Source: Ichthyosporea sp. XGB-2017a (taxonomy: Eukaryota > Opisthokonta > Ichthyosporea). From it: a DNA stretch of 44,674 nucleotides. The stretch lies in assembly GCA_002811675.1 (NCBI GenBank), contig PDIM01000016.1, positions 147,696 through 192,369 of the forward strand, written 5' to 3'. The notes under the pieces were generated by a model that searched no databases, had not been told where the DNA came from, and saw only the letters and a program-made list of their open reading frames with translations. Every line of letters begins with the position of its first letter. Position 1 is the first letter of the stretch. The translations under genes and the position numbers were made by a program. This document shows positions 18,305 to 29,193 of the stretch, one piece after another.

Positions 18305-21300
18305 TTATTTCATTTTCAAATGAGGGAGACCGTAGTTCACAGTGTTATATTTCAAGTAGTTTAAGCCGGTCGTTTCAAGTAGAGATGCAACCACCTTTTC
18401 AGGCTCGTTTTGCTTCGAAGGCTCTGAGTCATTGTTTTCCGTAATACTGTTTCCCTCATCGACACCAGCATTGCCTTTCGCCGAAGATGCATCACCTTTT
18501 TGTTCGTCATCCTTGACCTTAACGACAATGCGCTCACAGATTTTTTCGAATGAGACCCCGTGTTCATCAGCCACTCGCTTAATTAGTACTGGAGTCGAAT
18601 GGGGTTCAGCATTCCTCAATTCCAATAGATACTGACCAATAGACTTGGTTTCGTCGAATAGTAAGTTTGCCATTTTGTTTACCTTTTCAGCGTTATCGCT
18701 GAAACTAGAGGCCCACTGGTTCATGACAAGGGAGTTAACCCCACGAAGACTAAATAGTCTAGCCGACTCAAAAGACTGCTCTAACTGAAGCACCGTCATT
18801 GGCTTCTCCAGGTCTTTGGCAAGCTGCTTCCTGAAACTGTCATTGGTTTCTAGCTGATCAAATATCACCATTGCTTGACAAGCGGACATGTCGATCCCAG
18901 CTATGTACTGTGGATGAATATGCGCTAACAGTTTTCCCACACCATAGAAGAAAAAACTGTTTCCCGATGTTAAAATTTTTTGCCATTCTGATGGGGATGG
19001 TAAATGACTACTTCCAGATAGCCCTTCCCATTTGCTTATACTTGTATGCTCACTATGAAGGCTATTGAATACCACATCACACTGCTCATTTACAAACTCT
19101 TTCATGGATATGCTATCGTTGCTAGGGTCAACTACATACGTCCAACTGCAAGGATCAATTCCAGAATCTGTAGATCCATCTTTGTTTGAAGCTTTTTGGG
19201 GAGGTTTGTCTTTCTTCTGTCCTTTTTTGTCTTTATCGTCAGTGTTTGTCGCAACAGAATTCATGTTTGCTACACTCAACAAACGTTGGTTGGTGAAGTG
19301 GAGATTAAAATCTCTACTGACAGATCGGACGTTTGCCATTCTAAAGACAGATATGGCTTCTAAGGGCAGTGTCATTAAGGTAGAATCTGCCAAGATAATA
19401 AGGCTATAAGGACTACTTTCATTGTTGCAAGTGTTATTTTGCTTTGCGTCTTTGTTTTCAGTTTGCTGCTCATTATCTTCGTCTGTTTTAAAAATGCTAT
19501 TTTGAACATCACTCAAGTAGGTTTGTACCAGTTCTTCAAACGTTCCTCCGACAGCTACAACAGATTTGGGAACCCCAAGAAAGTGACACAGTTCAACAAT
19601 AACCGGTTGCAGATAACTTTCTATTCTCTGCACAAGGTGTTTAAACTGAAATGCCAAAACAGGATCTATTCTGTCTGGGTCGAGCAAAGCGTTTTTGCGC
19701 TTTTCTTCTTCTTCTTCTTGATTAATCTCTTCCTCGGTTGAGGTGGCTTGGACTCCTTTCTTTCCACCTTTAGCTGGGGCTTCCTTTAAAGCCTTTTTAT
19801 CATCTTTCTTAGAAGATTTCTCCCTTTTTCCCTTGGTGTCATCTTTCTGAGATTTGTCTCCTTTCTTTTCATCATCTTCTTGTACATTCGGGAGATTGCC
19901 TAAAGCCCCTGAAGCATCTTCCATTTTTTCATTCAGCAACTTACTAGCCTCTTGCTCTCTCTTGGCAATACTTAAGTCTTCTTGCTTTTTCACCACATGC
20001 TTTTGAATTTCAAGTTTCAAGCGCAGAAAATCCCTACATAGAACTTCCAACTCACTTTTGTCAACTTTTGTCTTAACCACAAGTGGCGCATTGGCAGATG
20101 GCGGTTGAATGCTTTTGGCACTCTGCACTTGGGAAATACTTCCGCTTGAGATAATTGCAGCTTCATCTGGTCTATGGCACACAGTTGCATACAAGTATTT
20201 GAAATCCCGTGAGTGTTGGAGAACAACACATCTGAGTCCTGTTGGCAAATCTCTAAGTATTTCTGGCACTGAAGGCTGCATTAAAGTTCGATGTAAAGCT
20301 GTACTTTTTTGTTTCAAAGCTTGAATGTTTTGCTCTACTGTTGGACAGTTCTGGGAGGGGTTGCAATGGATAGTTCGTAGTCGATTCTGTTGCTCCATAA
20401 GAGATCTTTCCCCACTTCCTTTAACAAACTTAAAGGCATCCTCACTTGTCTTCTTTAAATGAAGAATAGAAAGGGCACTCTGGTACATGATTATATACTT
20501 TTGAGTTGAAATGGGATCAAGGGAACCAAAGCAATTCATTAGAACCTCGCAAGCAGAAGCAAAAATATCCTCTCTTTGTTCATTAATTAATATGTTAACG
20601 GCAACCTCTAAATTTAAAATTGCTTGTTGTTTCATTGGTTTTTCAATGGTGCTATCAGGTCCGATGTTAAGAAAAACAGATGATACAGCATTGGATTGTG
20701 GGGATTCATCAGAGTCTAGTTCGTCTTCTGCCTGCTCACCCGCTATCTCAGGCGAGGCGTCATTTCCTGTTGCTTCTCCTTGTTTCTGTCTTGATTTTGC
20801 CGATGTGGCAGCTGCCCTATGTGAGGCACTCAATGCAGGACTGTCGGCGGGTGCAGCCGTATTGTCGGGTTGTTCAGCCTTAACAGCAGCTTGAAGCTGA
20901 CTTCTAGACGGCCAGTACGATACCATATTCTCAGTCGAGCTCATGAATATATATAGTCGCCCTATTGCTAGATGTATCTTTGCTTTCAAAACATTATCAT
21001 TTTCGGCATTTGCTAAGGCACTACTTAAGTGGTTGAGTATATGAACAGAAGAGTCTTGCTTAATATCGTTCCAATGTGTAACAATCGGATCAGGCTCTGG
21101 TGTTCCTGCTGCGTATTGAGCAATTTTGTATTTTATCATTTCAGTTCGAGATGTGATTTGTTTCTTGTATGATGCAAGGCTTTGCTCAGATTCAGTGTTT
21201 TGCCGACTTTCAAGAACTATACCATAAGGATCAATCCTGTCGTAGTTATCAGAATATACATCAAGCTCCAGTTCAGCTAGAAAAAGATACAATTTGGCAA

Positions 21301-24300
21301 GAGATCTCTGAATTGGTAAACTAATGCCTCCAGTCAGAACATTTGGCATGACCTTTAGAAGAAAGTCTTGAAGCTCGTTTGTTTGGGCAATAATTATCTG
21401 CACAATATCAACTAATAGCTCTTGCTGCTCCTCAAAAGAAGATTTTTGTGACAGTAATAAGGTGTTAATATAATCTACAGTTACATTGGACTTTTCCATT
21501 ATACCCGAAGAGCTCCTCTCAAAAGCACTCAAACTTTGTTCAAACCTGGATATAGCACTAGAGTGGGTTGCCTGCCAAGGGCTATCATTCGCTTTAAGAA
21601 TATGCATTTCATCCACAAGAATATTCGCATATTTGGCATGCAAAAATCCTAAAACATAGAAATATTCAGGAGCAAAGTTGGGTCTTTCAGCAATTAGCAT
21701 TGTGAAACCGGATATTGTTGCCCCAAGGAGGTCTTTGCATTCTCCTATTCTTTGTCCATCAGCAATTAAATAATTGCAAAAGTCAAGAGTACAATCTTTC
21801 CAATAAGTTATATCTCCCTGGAACGTTCGGCTTGCTTCTATTAGCTTGATTGCTTCAGAGCTATCATTGTTTAAAAATGCCAGTTTCGAGAGGGCAAAGA
21901 GGATTCCACCCATAATTTCACTATCCTTGAAAGCATTTGCCATAATCTGCGATTCATATAGAAGCTCTTGGGCATATTCATAGTGTCCTTGCTCAATCAA
22001 AATGAATGCTTGCTGAAGAAAGCATTCTCGCTCAGACATGGGTTGAAGGAAGGTGTCACTTTTTTCAACCTGATTTTTCATTCCAGGAACGCTTGACGGC
22101 ACGCGTCCAAACTTGGCAAGCCCTTTCACAAATGCATTTGTTTCCTCATCATTGGCATATGGGTCAGGGGTCTTGGCATCTTTTAAAATAAGCTGATTTT
22201 GGTGCATTTGAAGCCTGACTTTTGCCCTGCAAATATCTCTTGTCTTTTCGGAAAGTCTTGTTGCCCCGGCCTGATTAAAATGAAAACTCACTGCGCTGCT
22301 CAAGTTTAGTCTTTGACAGATATTGACAAATTTCCAGTGGCAAAATAAAGAGAAAACCTCATCCTTTGTTATTTCATCGGCAATGTACTGCATAAAACAA
22401 AGAACAGGGATACAAAGATGGTCTAAATAATTTTGCTCAAGAAGAAGAAGAAGCCTCCTTAGGTAGTACAATGACAGATCTGGCTTTGAGATGGTATCTT
22501 TGTTAATAGTGAATTTGCAGCACTTGCTACCATATTTAGCGTCTACTCTTTCGAGACCTAGCACAGAATCAAAATATTTCTGTGGAGTGTTGAAGGCACC
22601 TTTGATATCATCGCTAAACTCAAAATTGGCCCATTCGGCATAATTAACAGGCATCCCAGCTATTCCCGATCCCTTTTTGCCTTGTGAAGACTTGCTATCC
22701 CCCTTTTCGCCCGCACTATCCGACTTTTCCCCCTTCTTATCAGTCTTTGTGTTCTTTGTATCTTTTTTGGCACTATTTCCACTTTTGCCTCCTTTTTTGT
22801 CTTTAGACTTATCTGCATCCACCGCGCCGTCATTATCGTTTTCCTTAGGTCGCACATTAATCCCGTACTTGAAAGCACACGCTGCTTCCATAAAGCTCAA
22901 TTCAAATATTTTCATATAATAATGGTGCGCAATCAAACAATATGTGCTCATCTCTTCACTACTAACACTGGCCAACATTACATAAACTCTTGCCAATAGT
23001 TCTAGCTGTTGAACTGTGCGTATTGAAGAATTGCTCACAGTTAAACTTTGGTCAGAATCCTCCCCAAAGTTTTCAATATCCATTAATATGTCAACTGCCT
23101 TTTCAAGTTGGTCGATGGAATCTTGCAAAGGGAAGCCATTCCTGTACAGCCATTCCCCAAATTCAATCAGATATTCAACTTGGTCAGACTTTCCCTCATT
23201 AGATGTAATAGACAAAATGCATCTTTGGAAGGCTTTCAGTTGGATCATTTGATCATTTGATGAATGAGCTACCGTTCTCCAAACTTCCGCTTTTGTTGCT
23301 TCTGGATGATCTTTGAGGTTTCCCATGTCACCTTCAATCTTTTTACCAAGCATACATTTAAATAAAATTTTCTTCTGCCAAAGTGATTTCTGATAAAGCT
23401 TAGGTATGACAGAAAAAGCACTTTCTACTGTCCCAATACCATCCTTATATTTTTTCTGATCATTGTAGCATTCAAAAAGCACTTGGTATAATCGAACCCG
23501 AAGCTCAGTTTCTCCTGCAACAATACTTTGAAGACGTGGATTAATGGCAGCCTGCGGCTCACTTTGCTCCAACGAGGTTGAATCTGCCGACTGCTGCTCG
23601 ATGTCCTGATGCTCTGCGGTCAGGGCAGCATTTTTGCGGATTAAAGTATCGCCACCCAAAATAGCCAAGTAGTTTGTAAGCTTCTCTAATGGCCGAAGAA
23701 GTAGTGCTCTGGATGATGGGTCTCTAATAAGGGGTAAGATAGCATTCCAAATGTGAAAAGAAACTTTGTTGAGAAGCTCATAATTCTGAGCTTTGTAAGC
23801 ATACTTAGCAGACTTCCAAAAGTAATCTAAACTTTCTTTCCGCAGCTGCTCGACTTGATCTTTCTCAAGCTCGCTTGCACTTGACAGATTCATTTTCGAT
23901 CTTCCCATAGTTTTATAGCCAGTATGTATAACTTCGAGCTGTTTAGATGTAATGTGTTTTTTTTTAAGTTTTGTCCCAACAGCTTCATACATTTCGAGGC
24001 CCTTTGCACAATATTCTAGAGCTTTGTCGTACTCTTCTTGATTAAGAGCTTGTACTCCCAGTTTTATCCACAACTCGATCAAAAGCGGACTGTCAACATC
24101 TGTGCACTTTCCAAGGAGATCACATATCTGAGAAACGCTCATTAGCCCAGGAGACTCAATATTGTTTTTAAAGGCATAGTCCATTGCCTCAATGAAAATC
24201 ATTGCCCTTGTTTCTTTGACAATATTTGTATCTAGGGATGAATACGAGGTGGACGTTGTATGCATAAGCGAAATAAGTGTTGTAACCAATGATCTCTTTT

Positions 24301-27187
24301 GTTTTGGTTGCGTGGAATTGATTGCAAAAAGACAAACCTCCATTGCACGGGATAAAATGGACTCTGCCGATTCCGACCCAAGATTTAAAGAAGAGTTTGT
24401 CTCCTTTCCTTTTACTGGTTTTTTGTCCACCTTCTTCTCTCCCTTTTTCTCATCTACTTTCTTTTCTGCCTTTTTATCCCCCTTTTTAACAGTCGTGGGT
24501 CCTTTTGTTTCTTTGTCCGCCTTTTTATCTTTTTTCAGAGCAGGGTCAGGCGATTCTACTCTTTGCTCTACGGATTCTTCATCATACTCCTTGATCATTT
24601 GAGCTGTCTGCATGTTGGCAAACGAAAGTGCATTTGAAATAGCACAGAAAACATCCAAATATGTCAAACCGGCCGTTTTCATACCTTCAAATATGATATT
24701 AAAAGATCTCAGCAATTTGAAAAATTTCTTCTCATTACAAAGATGTAAACAATAATTCCAGGAGTAAACAGCAGCATTCAAAACTATCCAGTTCTCATTA
24801 ATAGAGAGACCAATAGAAAGTCCCTGTAAAAAGCTTTCAATCGCTTCTTCGGATAAAGAGCGAATCCAAAGGCTGTATTCTTCCTCCGCAGTAAATTCCC
24901 TTGGTGGAACCAAGTTGTTTACCACTTCTTCGCTAAGTGTTGGACTTTCCGATTTGTCTTTGTCGCCTTTCAAATCATTGGTATCTTCATTTTTTGAGGA
25001 ATTTTTAATTTTATCGTAATATTCCTTCTCTTTAATTAACTCGACAGGAAAAGCAATACCCGGAGCGTCATGCCCAAGTTTGATTCCATGGCGCTTCAGC
25101 ATTTGAATAAAACATTCACCTCGGATAAAGTTGACTTCAGCTGCAAGGCGCCTTTCTGCTTTTGCATCTATGTCCCACACATACTCTAAGAAAAAATGTG
25201 CTGCTGGTGAGGCAACATCCCATATCTCGTACTTGCGCGCGATTTTTGCTATTTTCGCGAATAAAAGTGCCCTTTCTCTGTCTTGAAGACTTTCTCTTTC
25301 ATCTCTATGCAATACATTGTCTTTCAGATATTCAAAGCGCAAAAATTTGTTGCGTGAGTGTTTGGTCATGTACTTCAAACCGTAAGGATCTTCATCTGAT
25401 CCACTTTCTTTTTCAAAATCATTCAACTTGTCTATTGTGTCATCAAATTTCCATCCATTTGGGGCTATGTGACACAGTCCTCTGATAAGCATTATTCTAC
25501 AGAAGCAATAGTCAGTGCTCTCTTTGGCTTGCTCTGTTAGTATGAGAGCCTTTTCAAAATCCTCTTCCCACTCATCGTATATTGCAGTGAGAATATCAAG
25601 GCGTCGCTTTCTTGTTTGTAAAAATTGAGTGTGCTGTCCTGTTAAATCTAGCTCAATTGCTTTGTATATGTGGGTTTTTGCTTTTGTAAACATTCCGTCA
25701 TCTTCTTCACACTTGCCAAGTTCGATATGAATAGGGCACAGCAAGTGACTCAGAGTGGATTCGGATGTTTCTAAAGCTTGTGCAGCTACTTTAAAAGGTT
25801 CTTTTATCATACAGCGAAGATTTGGTTGCAGAAGGGGTAGACTGCCATTCCACAGTATGACACACCCAGTCTGAACTAATTGGTGCAATTTATCATAAGC
25901 AGCATATTTGATTGCAGTTGTAATCTTCAATAACTGCACTTTCCGAAATTCTATGGCCTTTTTTGAATGAATGTACTTATCAGGAATTTGGGCCAAATTT
26001 AGTTCACATGCTAAGTATTCACAAGTAATTTTAACCCATGCCATATCAGAATTTCGTAAAGCCTCCATTATTTGTGAAACGTACTCAAAATAGCCTTTCT
26101 GTAGAGCTATACGGGCGAGAGAAAACAAAGCCTTATTATTCATATCCTCTGGAAGTCCCACAACCTTTAGTGTCTTCATTATAACGGGCCCTACTTCCGA
26201 AGGAAGCTTCGGTTTACTCGGGCTGGGAGCCCTTCCACTCTTTGTGGAGCGGACAGTTTCCAATTTTGGTGTCGACACATCCAAACTGTTTTCAGTTGCA
26301 GGTGCTGTGGATTCCGCTGCTACCTCTATTTTACCTTTCGAAATAAGTAAATTCTTTGCATACTCCAATTCTGAAAGGAGATCACATGTGCCAGTCTCGG
26401 CAGCTTTTTTCAAAAATTCTATTTTCCCAAAGACCTCCAACTGAGGAACATCTTTTAGATCTAAAGGCGTTGTAGTTTCACCAAGGCAAGAAAACAGCTT
26501 GATTATTTCTGGTCTGTGCTCACCTTGGTCAATTTTTGCAAGAGCGTTTGCCTTCACAAGTGTATTTTGTACTTTGTCAAACTGTTTGCTCTCTTTGTAG
26601 GCCCTTGCAAGCTCCAGCAAATAAGAACATCTCATGTCCATGTCTTGCATATCAATTTCTTCCATAGCAATACACATATTACTTAAGGTAGGGATGAGAG
26701 ACTCCCTCAGCCCCCTTTCCATGAAAGATCGTGCAATTTTCCAGTAAAGAATGGAAGCATTAACAATCAAGAATCCATACCTCTTACTATTTTCCTGCGC
26801 AACTTTCACCCCCTTCAGGATATTTTCTAATGCAAATAATTTTTTATCCTTCTCGCTTTGTGCATCAATAGTGGCACATTCCCTCGGCTTTTCATATTCA
26901 ATTTCCGCTTGCACAAAATGAGCTCTGCACAAGAATTGGGATGTAGCGGGATTCAAAGCGAAATATCGTCTAATGCAGTCCTTGCCCACTTCATATTCCT
27001 GTGCTTTGACACTTGCCTCGGCACACATGACCAGTAGATCTGTTCCCAGGGCCTCATCAAGGGCCCCCTCCTTGCTTGTATCAAAATTAATATCCTCTTC
27101 AGCCAGAACATGATATGCCTCAAGAAGTTCTTTGGCCTCTTCGGGTGATTTCACCCTTCGGAGAATATCCCGAACTTTCCCATCCAT
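18305..27187 (-). CDS. CFAP46: CFAP46, central-pair C1d projection protein
   Basis: The protein has 2960 residues in a single 8.9-kb exon (human about 2,700). CFAP46 (FAP46, TTC40) is a subunit of the C1d projection of the central apparatus in motile cilia, with CFAP54, CFAP74 and CFAP221. The N-terminus has DLLVMCAEASVKAQEYEVG and SQFLCRAHFVQAEIE, matching the CAEQALK...TQFLGRAHL block of animal CFAP46 as I remember it. Most of the chain is helical TPR-like repeat, interrupted by Lys/Asp/Glu-rich linkers (about 715-740, 910-960, 1490-1530, 2080-2150 and 2430-2500). About 2590-2870 resembles a CHAT/separase-type caspase fold (IILADSTLMTLPLEA, FFFYGVGK, DMSACQA, SLRGVNSLVMNQWASS), with the catalytic His apparently replaced. 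The AATAAA overlaps the stop. Identification is strong. Confidence 0.93.
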   Translation of the reverse strand: MDGKVRDILRRVKSPEEAKELLEAYHVLAEEDINFDTSKEGALDEALGTDLLVMCAEASVKAQEYEVGKDCIRRYFALNPATSQFLCRAHFVQAEIEYEKPRECATIDAQSEKDKKLFALENILKGVKVAQENSKRYGFLIVNASILYWKIARSFMERGLRESLIPTLSNMCIAMEEIDMQDMDMRCSYLLELARAYKESKQFDKVQNTLVKANALAKIDQGEHRPEIIKLFSCLGETTTPLDLKDVPQLEVFGKIEFLKKAAETGTCDLLSELEYAKNLLISKGKIEVAAESTAPATENSLDVSTPKLETVRSTKSGRAPSPSKPKLPSEVGPVIMKTLKVVGLPEDMNNKALFSLARIALQKGYFEYVSQIMEALRNSDMAWVKITCEYLACELNLAQIPDKYIHSKKAIEFRKVQLLKITTAIKYAAYDKLHQLVQTGCVILWNGSLPLLQPNLRCMIKEPFKVAAQALETSESTLSHLLCPIHIELGKCEEDDGMFTKAKTHIYKAIELDLTGQHTQFLQTRKRRLDILTAIYDEWEEDFEKALILTEQAKESTDYCFCRIMLIRGLCHIAPNGWKFDDTIDKLNDFEKESGSDEDPYGLKYMTKHSRNKFLRFEYLKDNVLHRDERESLQDRERALLFAKIAKIARKYEIWDVASPAAHFFLEYVWDIDAKAERRLAAEVNFIRGECFIQMLKRHGIKLGHDAPGIAFPVELIKEKEYYDKIKNSSKNEDTNDLKGDKDKSESPTLSEEVVNNLVPPREFTAEEEYSLWIRSLSEEAIESFLQGLSIGLSINENWIVLNAAVYSWNYCLHLCNEKKFFKLLRSFNIIFEGMKTAGLTYLDVFCAISNALSFANMQTAQMIKEYDEESVEQRVESPDPALKKDKKADKETKGPTTVKKGDKKAEKKVDEKKGEKKVDKKPVKGKETNSSLNLGSESAESILSRAMEVCLFAINSTQPKQKRSLVTTLISLMHTTSTSYSSLDTNIVKETRAMIFIEAMDYAFKNNIESPGLMSVSQICDLLGKCTDVDSPLLIELWIKLGVQALNQEEYDKALEYCAKGLEMYEAVGTKLKKKHITSKQLEVIHTGYKTMGRSKMNLSSASELEKDQVEQLRKESLDYFWKSAKYAYKAQNYELLNKVSFHIWNAILPLIRDPSSRALLLRPLEKLTNYLAILGGDTLIRKNAALTAEHQDIEQQSADSTSLEQSEPQAAINPRLQSIVAGETELRVRLYQVLFECYNDQKKYKDGIGTVESAFSVIPKLYQKSLWQKKILFKCMLGKKIEGDMGNLKDHPEATKAEVWRTVAHSSNDQMIQLKAFQRCILSITSNEGKSDQVEYLIEFGEWLYRNGFPLQDSIDQLEKAVDILMDIENFGEDSDQSLTVSNSSIRTVQQLELLARVYVMLASVSSEEMSTYCLIAHHYYMKIFELSFMEAACAFKYGINVRPKENDNDGAVDADKSKDKKGGKSGNSAKKDTKNTKTDKKGEKSDSAGEKGDSKSSQGKKGSGIAGMPVNYAEWANFEFSDDIKGAFNTPQKYFDSVLGLERVDAKYGSKCCKFTINKDTISKPDLSLYYLRRLLLLLEQNYLDHLCIPVLCFMQYIADEITKDEVFSLFCHWKFVNICQRLNLSSAVSFHFNQAGATRLSEKTRDICRAKVRLQMHQNQLILKDAKTPDPYANDEETNAFVKGLAKFGRVPSSVPGMKNQVEKSDTFLQPMSERECFLQQAFILIEQGHYEYAQELLYESQIMANAFKDSEIMGGILFALSKLAFLNNDSSEAIKLIEASRTFQGDITYWKDCTLDFCNYLIADGQRIGECKDLLGATISGFTMLIAERPNFAPEYFYVLGFLHAKYANILVDEMHILKANDSPWQATHSSAISRFEQSLSAFERSSSGIMEKSNVTVDYINTLLLSQKSSFEEQQELLVDIVQIIIAQTNELQDFLLKVMPNVLTGGISLPIQRSLAKLYLFLAELELDVYSDNYDRIDPYGIVLESRQNTESEQSLASYKKQITSRTEMIKYKIAQYAAGTPEPDPIVTHWNDIKQDSSVHILNHLSSALANAENDNVLKAKIHLAIGRLYIFMSSTENMVSYWPSRSQLQAAVKAEQPDNTAAPADSPALSASHRAAATSAKSRQKQGEATGNDASPEIAGEQAEDELDSDESPQSNAVSSVFLNIGPDSTIEKPMKQQAILNLEVAVNILINEQREDIFASACEVLMNCFGSLDPISTQKYIIMYQSALSILHLKKTSEDAFKFVKGSGERSLMEQQNRLRTIHCNPSQNCPTVEQNIQALKQKSTALHRTLMQPSVPEILRDLPTGLRCVVLQHSRDFKYLYATVCHRPDEAAIISSGSISQVQSAKSIQPPSANAPLVVKTKVDKSELEVLCRDFLRLKLEIQKHVVKKQEDLSIAKREQEASKLLNEKMEDASGALGNLPNVQEDDEKKGDKSQKDDTKGKREKSSKKDDKKALKEAPAKGGKKGVQATSTEEEINQEEEEEKRKNALLDPDRIDPVLAFQFKHLVQRIESYLQPVIVELCHFLGVPKSVVAVGGTFEELVQTYLSDVQNSIFKTDEDNEQQTENKDAKQNNTCNNESSPYSLIILADSTLMTLPLEAISVFRMANVRSVSRDFNLHFTNQRLLSVANMNSVATNTDDKDKKGQKKDKPPQKASNKDGSTDSGIDPCSWTYVVDPSNDSISMKEFVNEQCDVVFNSLHSEHTSISKWEGLSGSSHLPSPSEWQKILTSGNSFFFYGVGKLLAHIHPQYIAGIDMSACQAMVIFDQLETNDSFRKQLAKDLEKPMTVLQLEQSFESARLFSLRGVNSLVMNQWASSFSDNAEKVNKMANLLFDETKSIGQYLLELRNAEPHSTPVLIKRVADEHGVSFEKICERIVVKVKDDEQKGDASSAKGNAGVDEGNSITENNDSEPSKQNEPEKVVASLLETTGLNYLKYNTVNYGLPHLKMK

Positions 27188-27346
27188 TGTATGTTCTTAA
27201 TTATTTTTAACAAGTTGTTTTTCCTCTGACTTTTATTTCTGAATCTTAATTCTTTTTAGAAGTCAAAGGAACTGAAAAACGCAGTTCGTCTTGATTAAAC
27301 AAAAATCCAAAACTATGAAAAAAAAAAAAAATAAAAAAATAAACTT

Positions 27347-27380
<34 letters not shown>

Positions 27381-27719
27381 AAAAATAAAAAAAAAAAAAA
27401 AATCCCTGAAAAAAATTGAATTTGAAATTTTGAATTTTTGAAATTTTTCTTTTCTTTTCCCGCCAATCAAAATTTTCTTGAAATTCGAATTTTAAATTTG
27501 ATTTTTGAAATTTTGAAAAAAAAAGATGTGATTTGTTTTGATTTGTTTTGATTTGTTTGTTTTTTTTAAGAAAAAAGAAATATATGAAAAGAAAATCTAT
27601 GCAAAAAAATTAATTTATAGATTAAATATAGTCGAAGAAGAAAAAAAAAACTAACAAACAAAAAAGGGAGAAGGGAGGGGAATTAAAGAAAATCAAAGTC
27701 ACATTGCGAAAAAAGAAAA
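27188..27719. promoter_or_regulatory. A/T-rich divergent promoter between CFAP46 and a hypothetical gene
   Basis: These 532 bp are extremely A/T-rich, with an uninterrupted run of 31 A at 27348-27378 and repeated gaaatttttgaaatt-like words at 27415-27515. A tttgttttgatttg word is repeated near 27530-27560. Two apparent ORFs here are only Phe/Lys homopolymers. The region must hold both promoters. Confidence 0.5.
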
Positions 27720-29069
27720 ATGGATTCTTCTCGTTTATTCAATCCGAAATCTGTGTCTGCCACTGCCAACAACACCTCATCCGTCTCTGTTTCCTCGATC
27801 TCCTCTTGTTCTTCCACATTGGCTCTGGATGATTACATTAAACGATATGAGAAGAGCAAGATTTACTCCTCTTCGCAGATCAATAATAGTAATAATACCA
27901 AGTGGAAAAAGAAACAGACCGGAGTGTATCCTAATCGGGTTATGAAAAGGATTCAAAAAGGGATGATTCCGAAACAACAACTGCAGTATAATCGAGAAAA
28001 TTTGAATATCAGTTCAGTGATGTCCTCATCCCCTTCTTCTTCTTCTTCTTCTTCTTTGACTGAGTTTAATAAGAGTCGCATCGTTGAGTTGGATTCAATG
28101 AAAAAAATGATGCAAAATTGTGTAAAGATTAATGGAATCAAAAGGGACAAAAAAGAAGAAGAAGAAGAGGTAAAATCTTTTCCCCAAATTGATGATGATG
28201 ACTTTGATAGATTCAAAAATATCTTCTCTCATAAACAAAAGTATTTGCCCATTAGGGATAATGATTATCAACACTTTTCTGATCCTGTGAATTTCGCTTA
28301 CACCAAAGATCTCGACTCGCAGTCTATTACAACTGATGATTTATGTGCCGAAACACCAAATAGACTGCTGGAGATACTTGATGCCCCTCCTGATGAGGCG
28401 GGGAGCAACAAAGGGAAGAACAAAAGAACAAAGGAGGGCAAAGGAGAGATTGGTGGGGAGGAGGTTCATGATTCTTTTTTGGAAGGGGATGATTTCTTTA
28501 CTGATTTCACAATCAAAACTATTTTAAAACAGGATGATGATAATGATAATAGGGCTGATGTTCAAAAGAAGAAAGAGGGGAAGGATATTGTCAAGGTGGA
28601 AAACAAAGGGGAGATTGTCCTTGATAAAGAAGCGAAACGGACGAGAGAAAGGGAACAGGGGAAAAGAAAAACACTGGCACTGTCCGCGGTGGAGAAGGAA
28701 TTCCCTGCTCCTGTTACAGCTAATCAATCTTTTGATGGAAGTATGAATGTGTACACAAAGGACTCGGCCACGCAGCCATTTACAATGGTGGAGATGAAAA
28801 AACTCATTCGCGATATTGTTCAAGAAGAACTGAAAAAGAGTATTGCGTCCCCGGGAGTTTCTCGTGCAGGGACTAATAAGAGGACGAAGAAGAGGAGTAT
28901 CTGCAAAGGCAGCAACAAACAGGGAGTGGGGTTAGTCCCAGAAGGGAAAAGACAAGAAGGGATTGAAGTGGAAAATAATTGGGGGTTTGAAGATCCTTCA
29001 GTTGACGCACTTGTGGAAAAGACTTATTCGCGGCTTGCTGACCTGAAGAAAATTGTCGCGAGCATTTGA
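27720..29069 (+). CDS. Low-complexity hypothetical protein
   Basis: The protein has 449 residues in one exon and belongs to no family I recognise. Residues 1-35 are Ser/Asn-rich. A short ordered-looking block, LALDDYIKRYEKSKIYSS, follows. Poly-Ser (about 100-112) and poly-Glu stretches come next, then mostly charged disordered sequence with DDDD, KKKEGK and Arg/Lys clusters. Two possible helices sit near the C-terminus (MVEMKKLIRDIVQEELKK, and VDALVEKTYSRLADLKKIVA). The gene is convergent with CFAP144, 124 bp between stops, and divergent from CFAP46, whose promoter it shares. A cilium link would be guilt by association only. Confidence 0.75.
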   Translation: MDSSRLFNPKSVSATANNTSSVSVSSISSCSSTLALDDYIKRYEKSKIYSSSQINNSNNTKWKKKQTGVYPNRVMKRIQKGMIPKQQLQYNRENLNISSVMSSSPSSSSSSSLTEFNKSRIVELDSMKKMMQNCVKINGIKRDKKEEEEEVKSFPQIDDDDFDRFKNIFSHKQKYLPIRDNDYQHFSDPVNFAYTKDLDSQSITTDDLCAETPNRLLEILDAPPDEAGSNKGKNKRTKEGKGEIGGEEVHDSFLEGDDFFTDFTIKTILKQDDDNDNRADVQKKKEGKDIVKVENKGEIVLDKEAKRTREREQGKRKTLALSAVEKEFPAPVTANQSFDGSMNVYTKDSATQPFTMVEMKKLIRDIVQEELKKSIASPGVSRAGTNKRTKKRSICKGSNKQGVGLVPEGKRQEGIEVENNWGFEDPSVDALVEKTYSRLADLKKIVASI

Positions 29070-29193
29070 ATAGAAAATGAACTTGAGCAAAAGCTTGGCG
29101 TTTTCAAAGTTTATTGTTGATTTTCCCTTTGGTTCTTACTAAGCACCCTTTCTTGTGTGTGTGTGTGTGTGTATTTTTCGCTTGTCTTTTTCA

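Noticed and set aside
27246-27470. Two overlapping Phe-rich minus-strand frames
   Set aside because: They are translations of long T tracts and have no non-homopolymer content.
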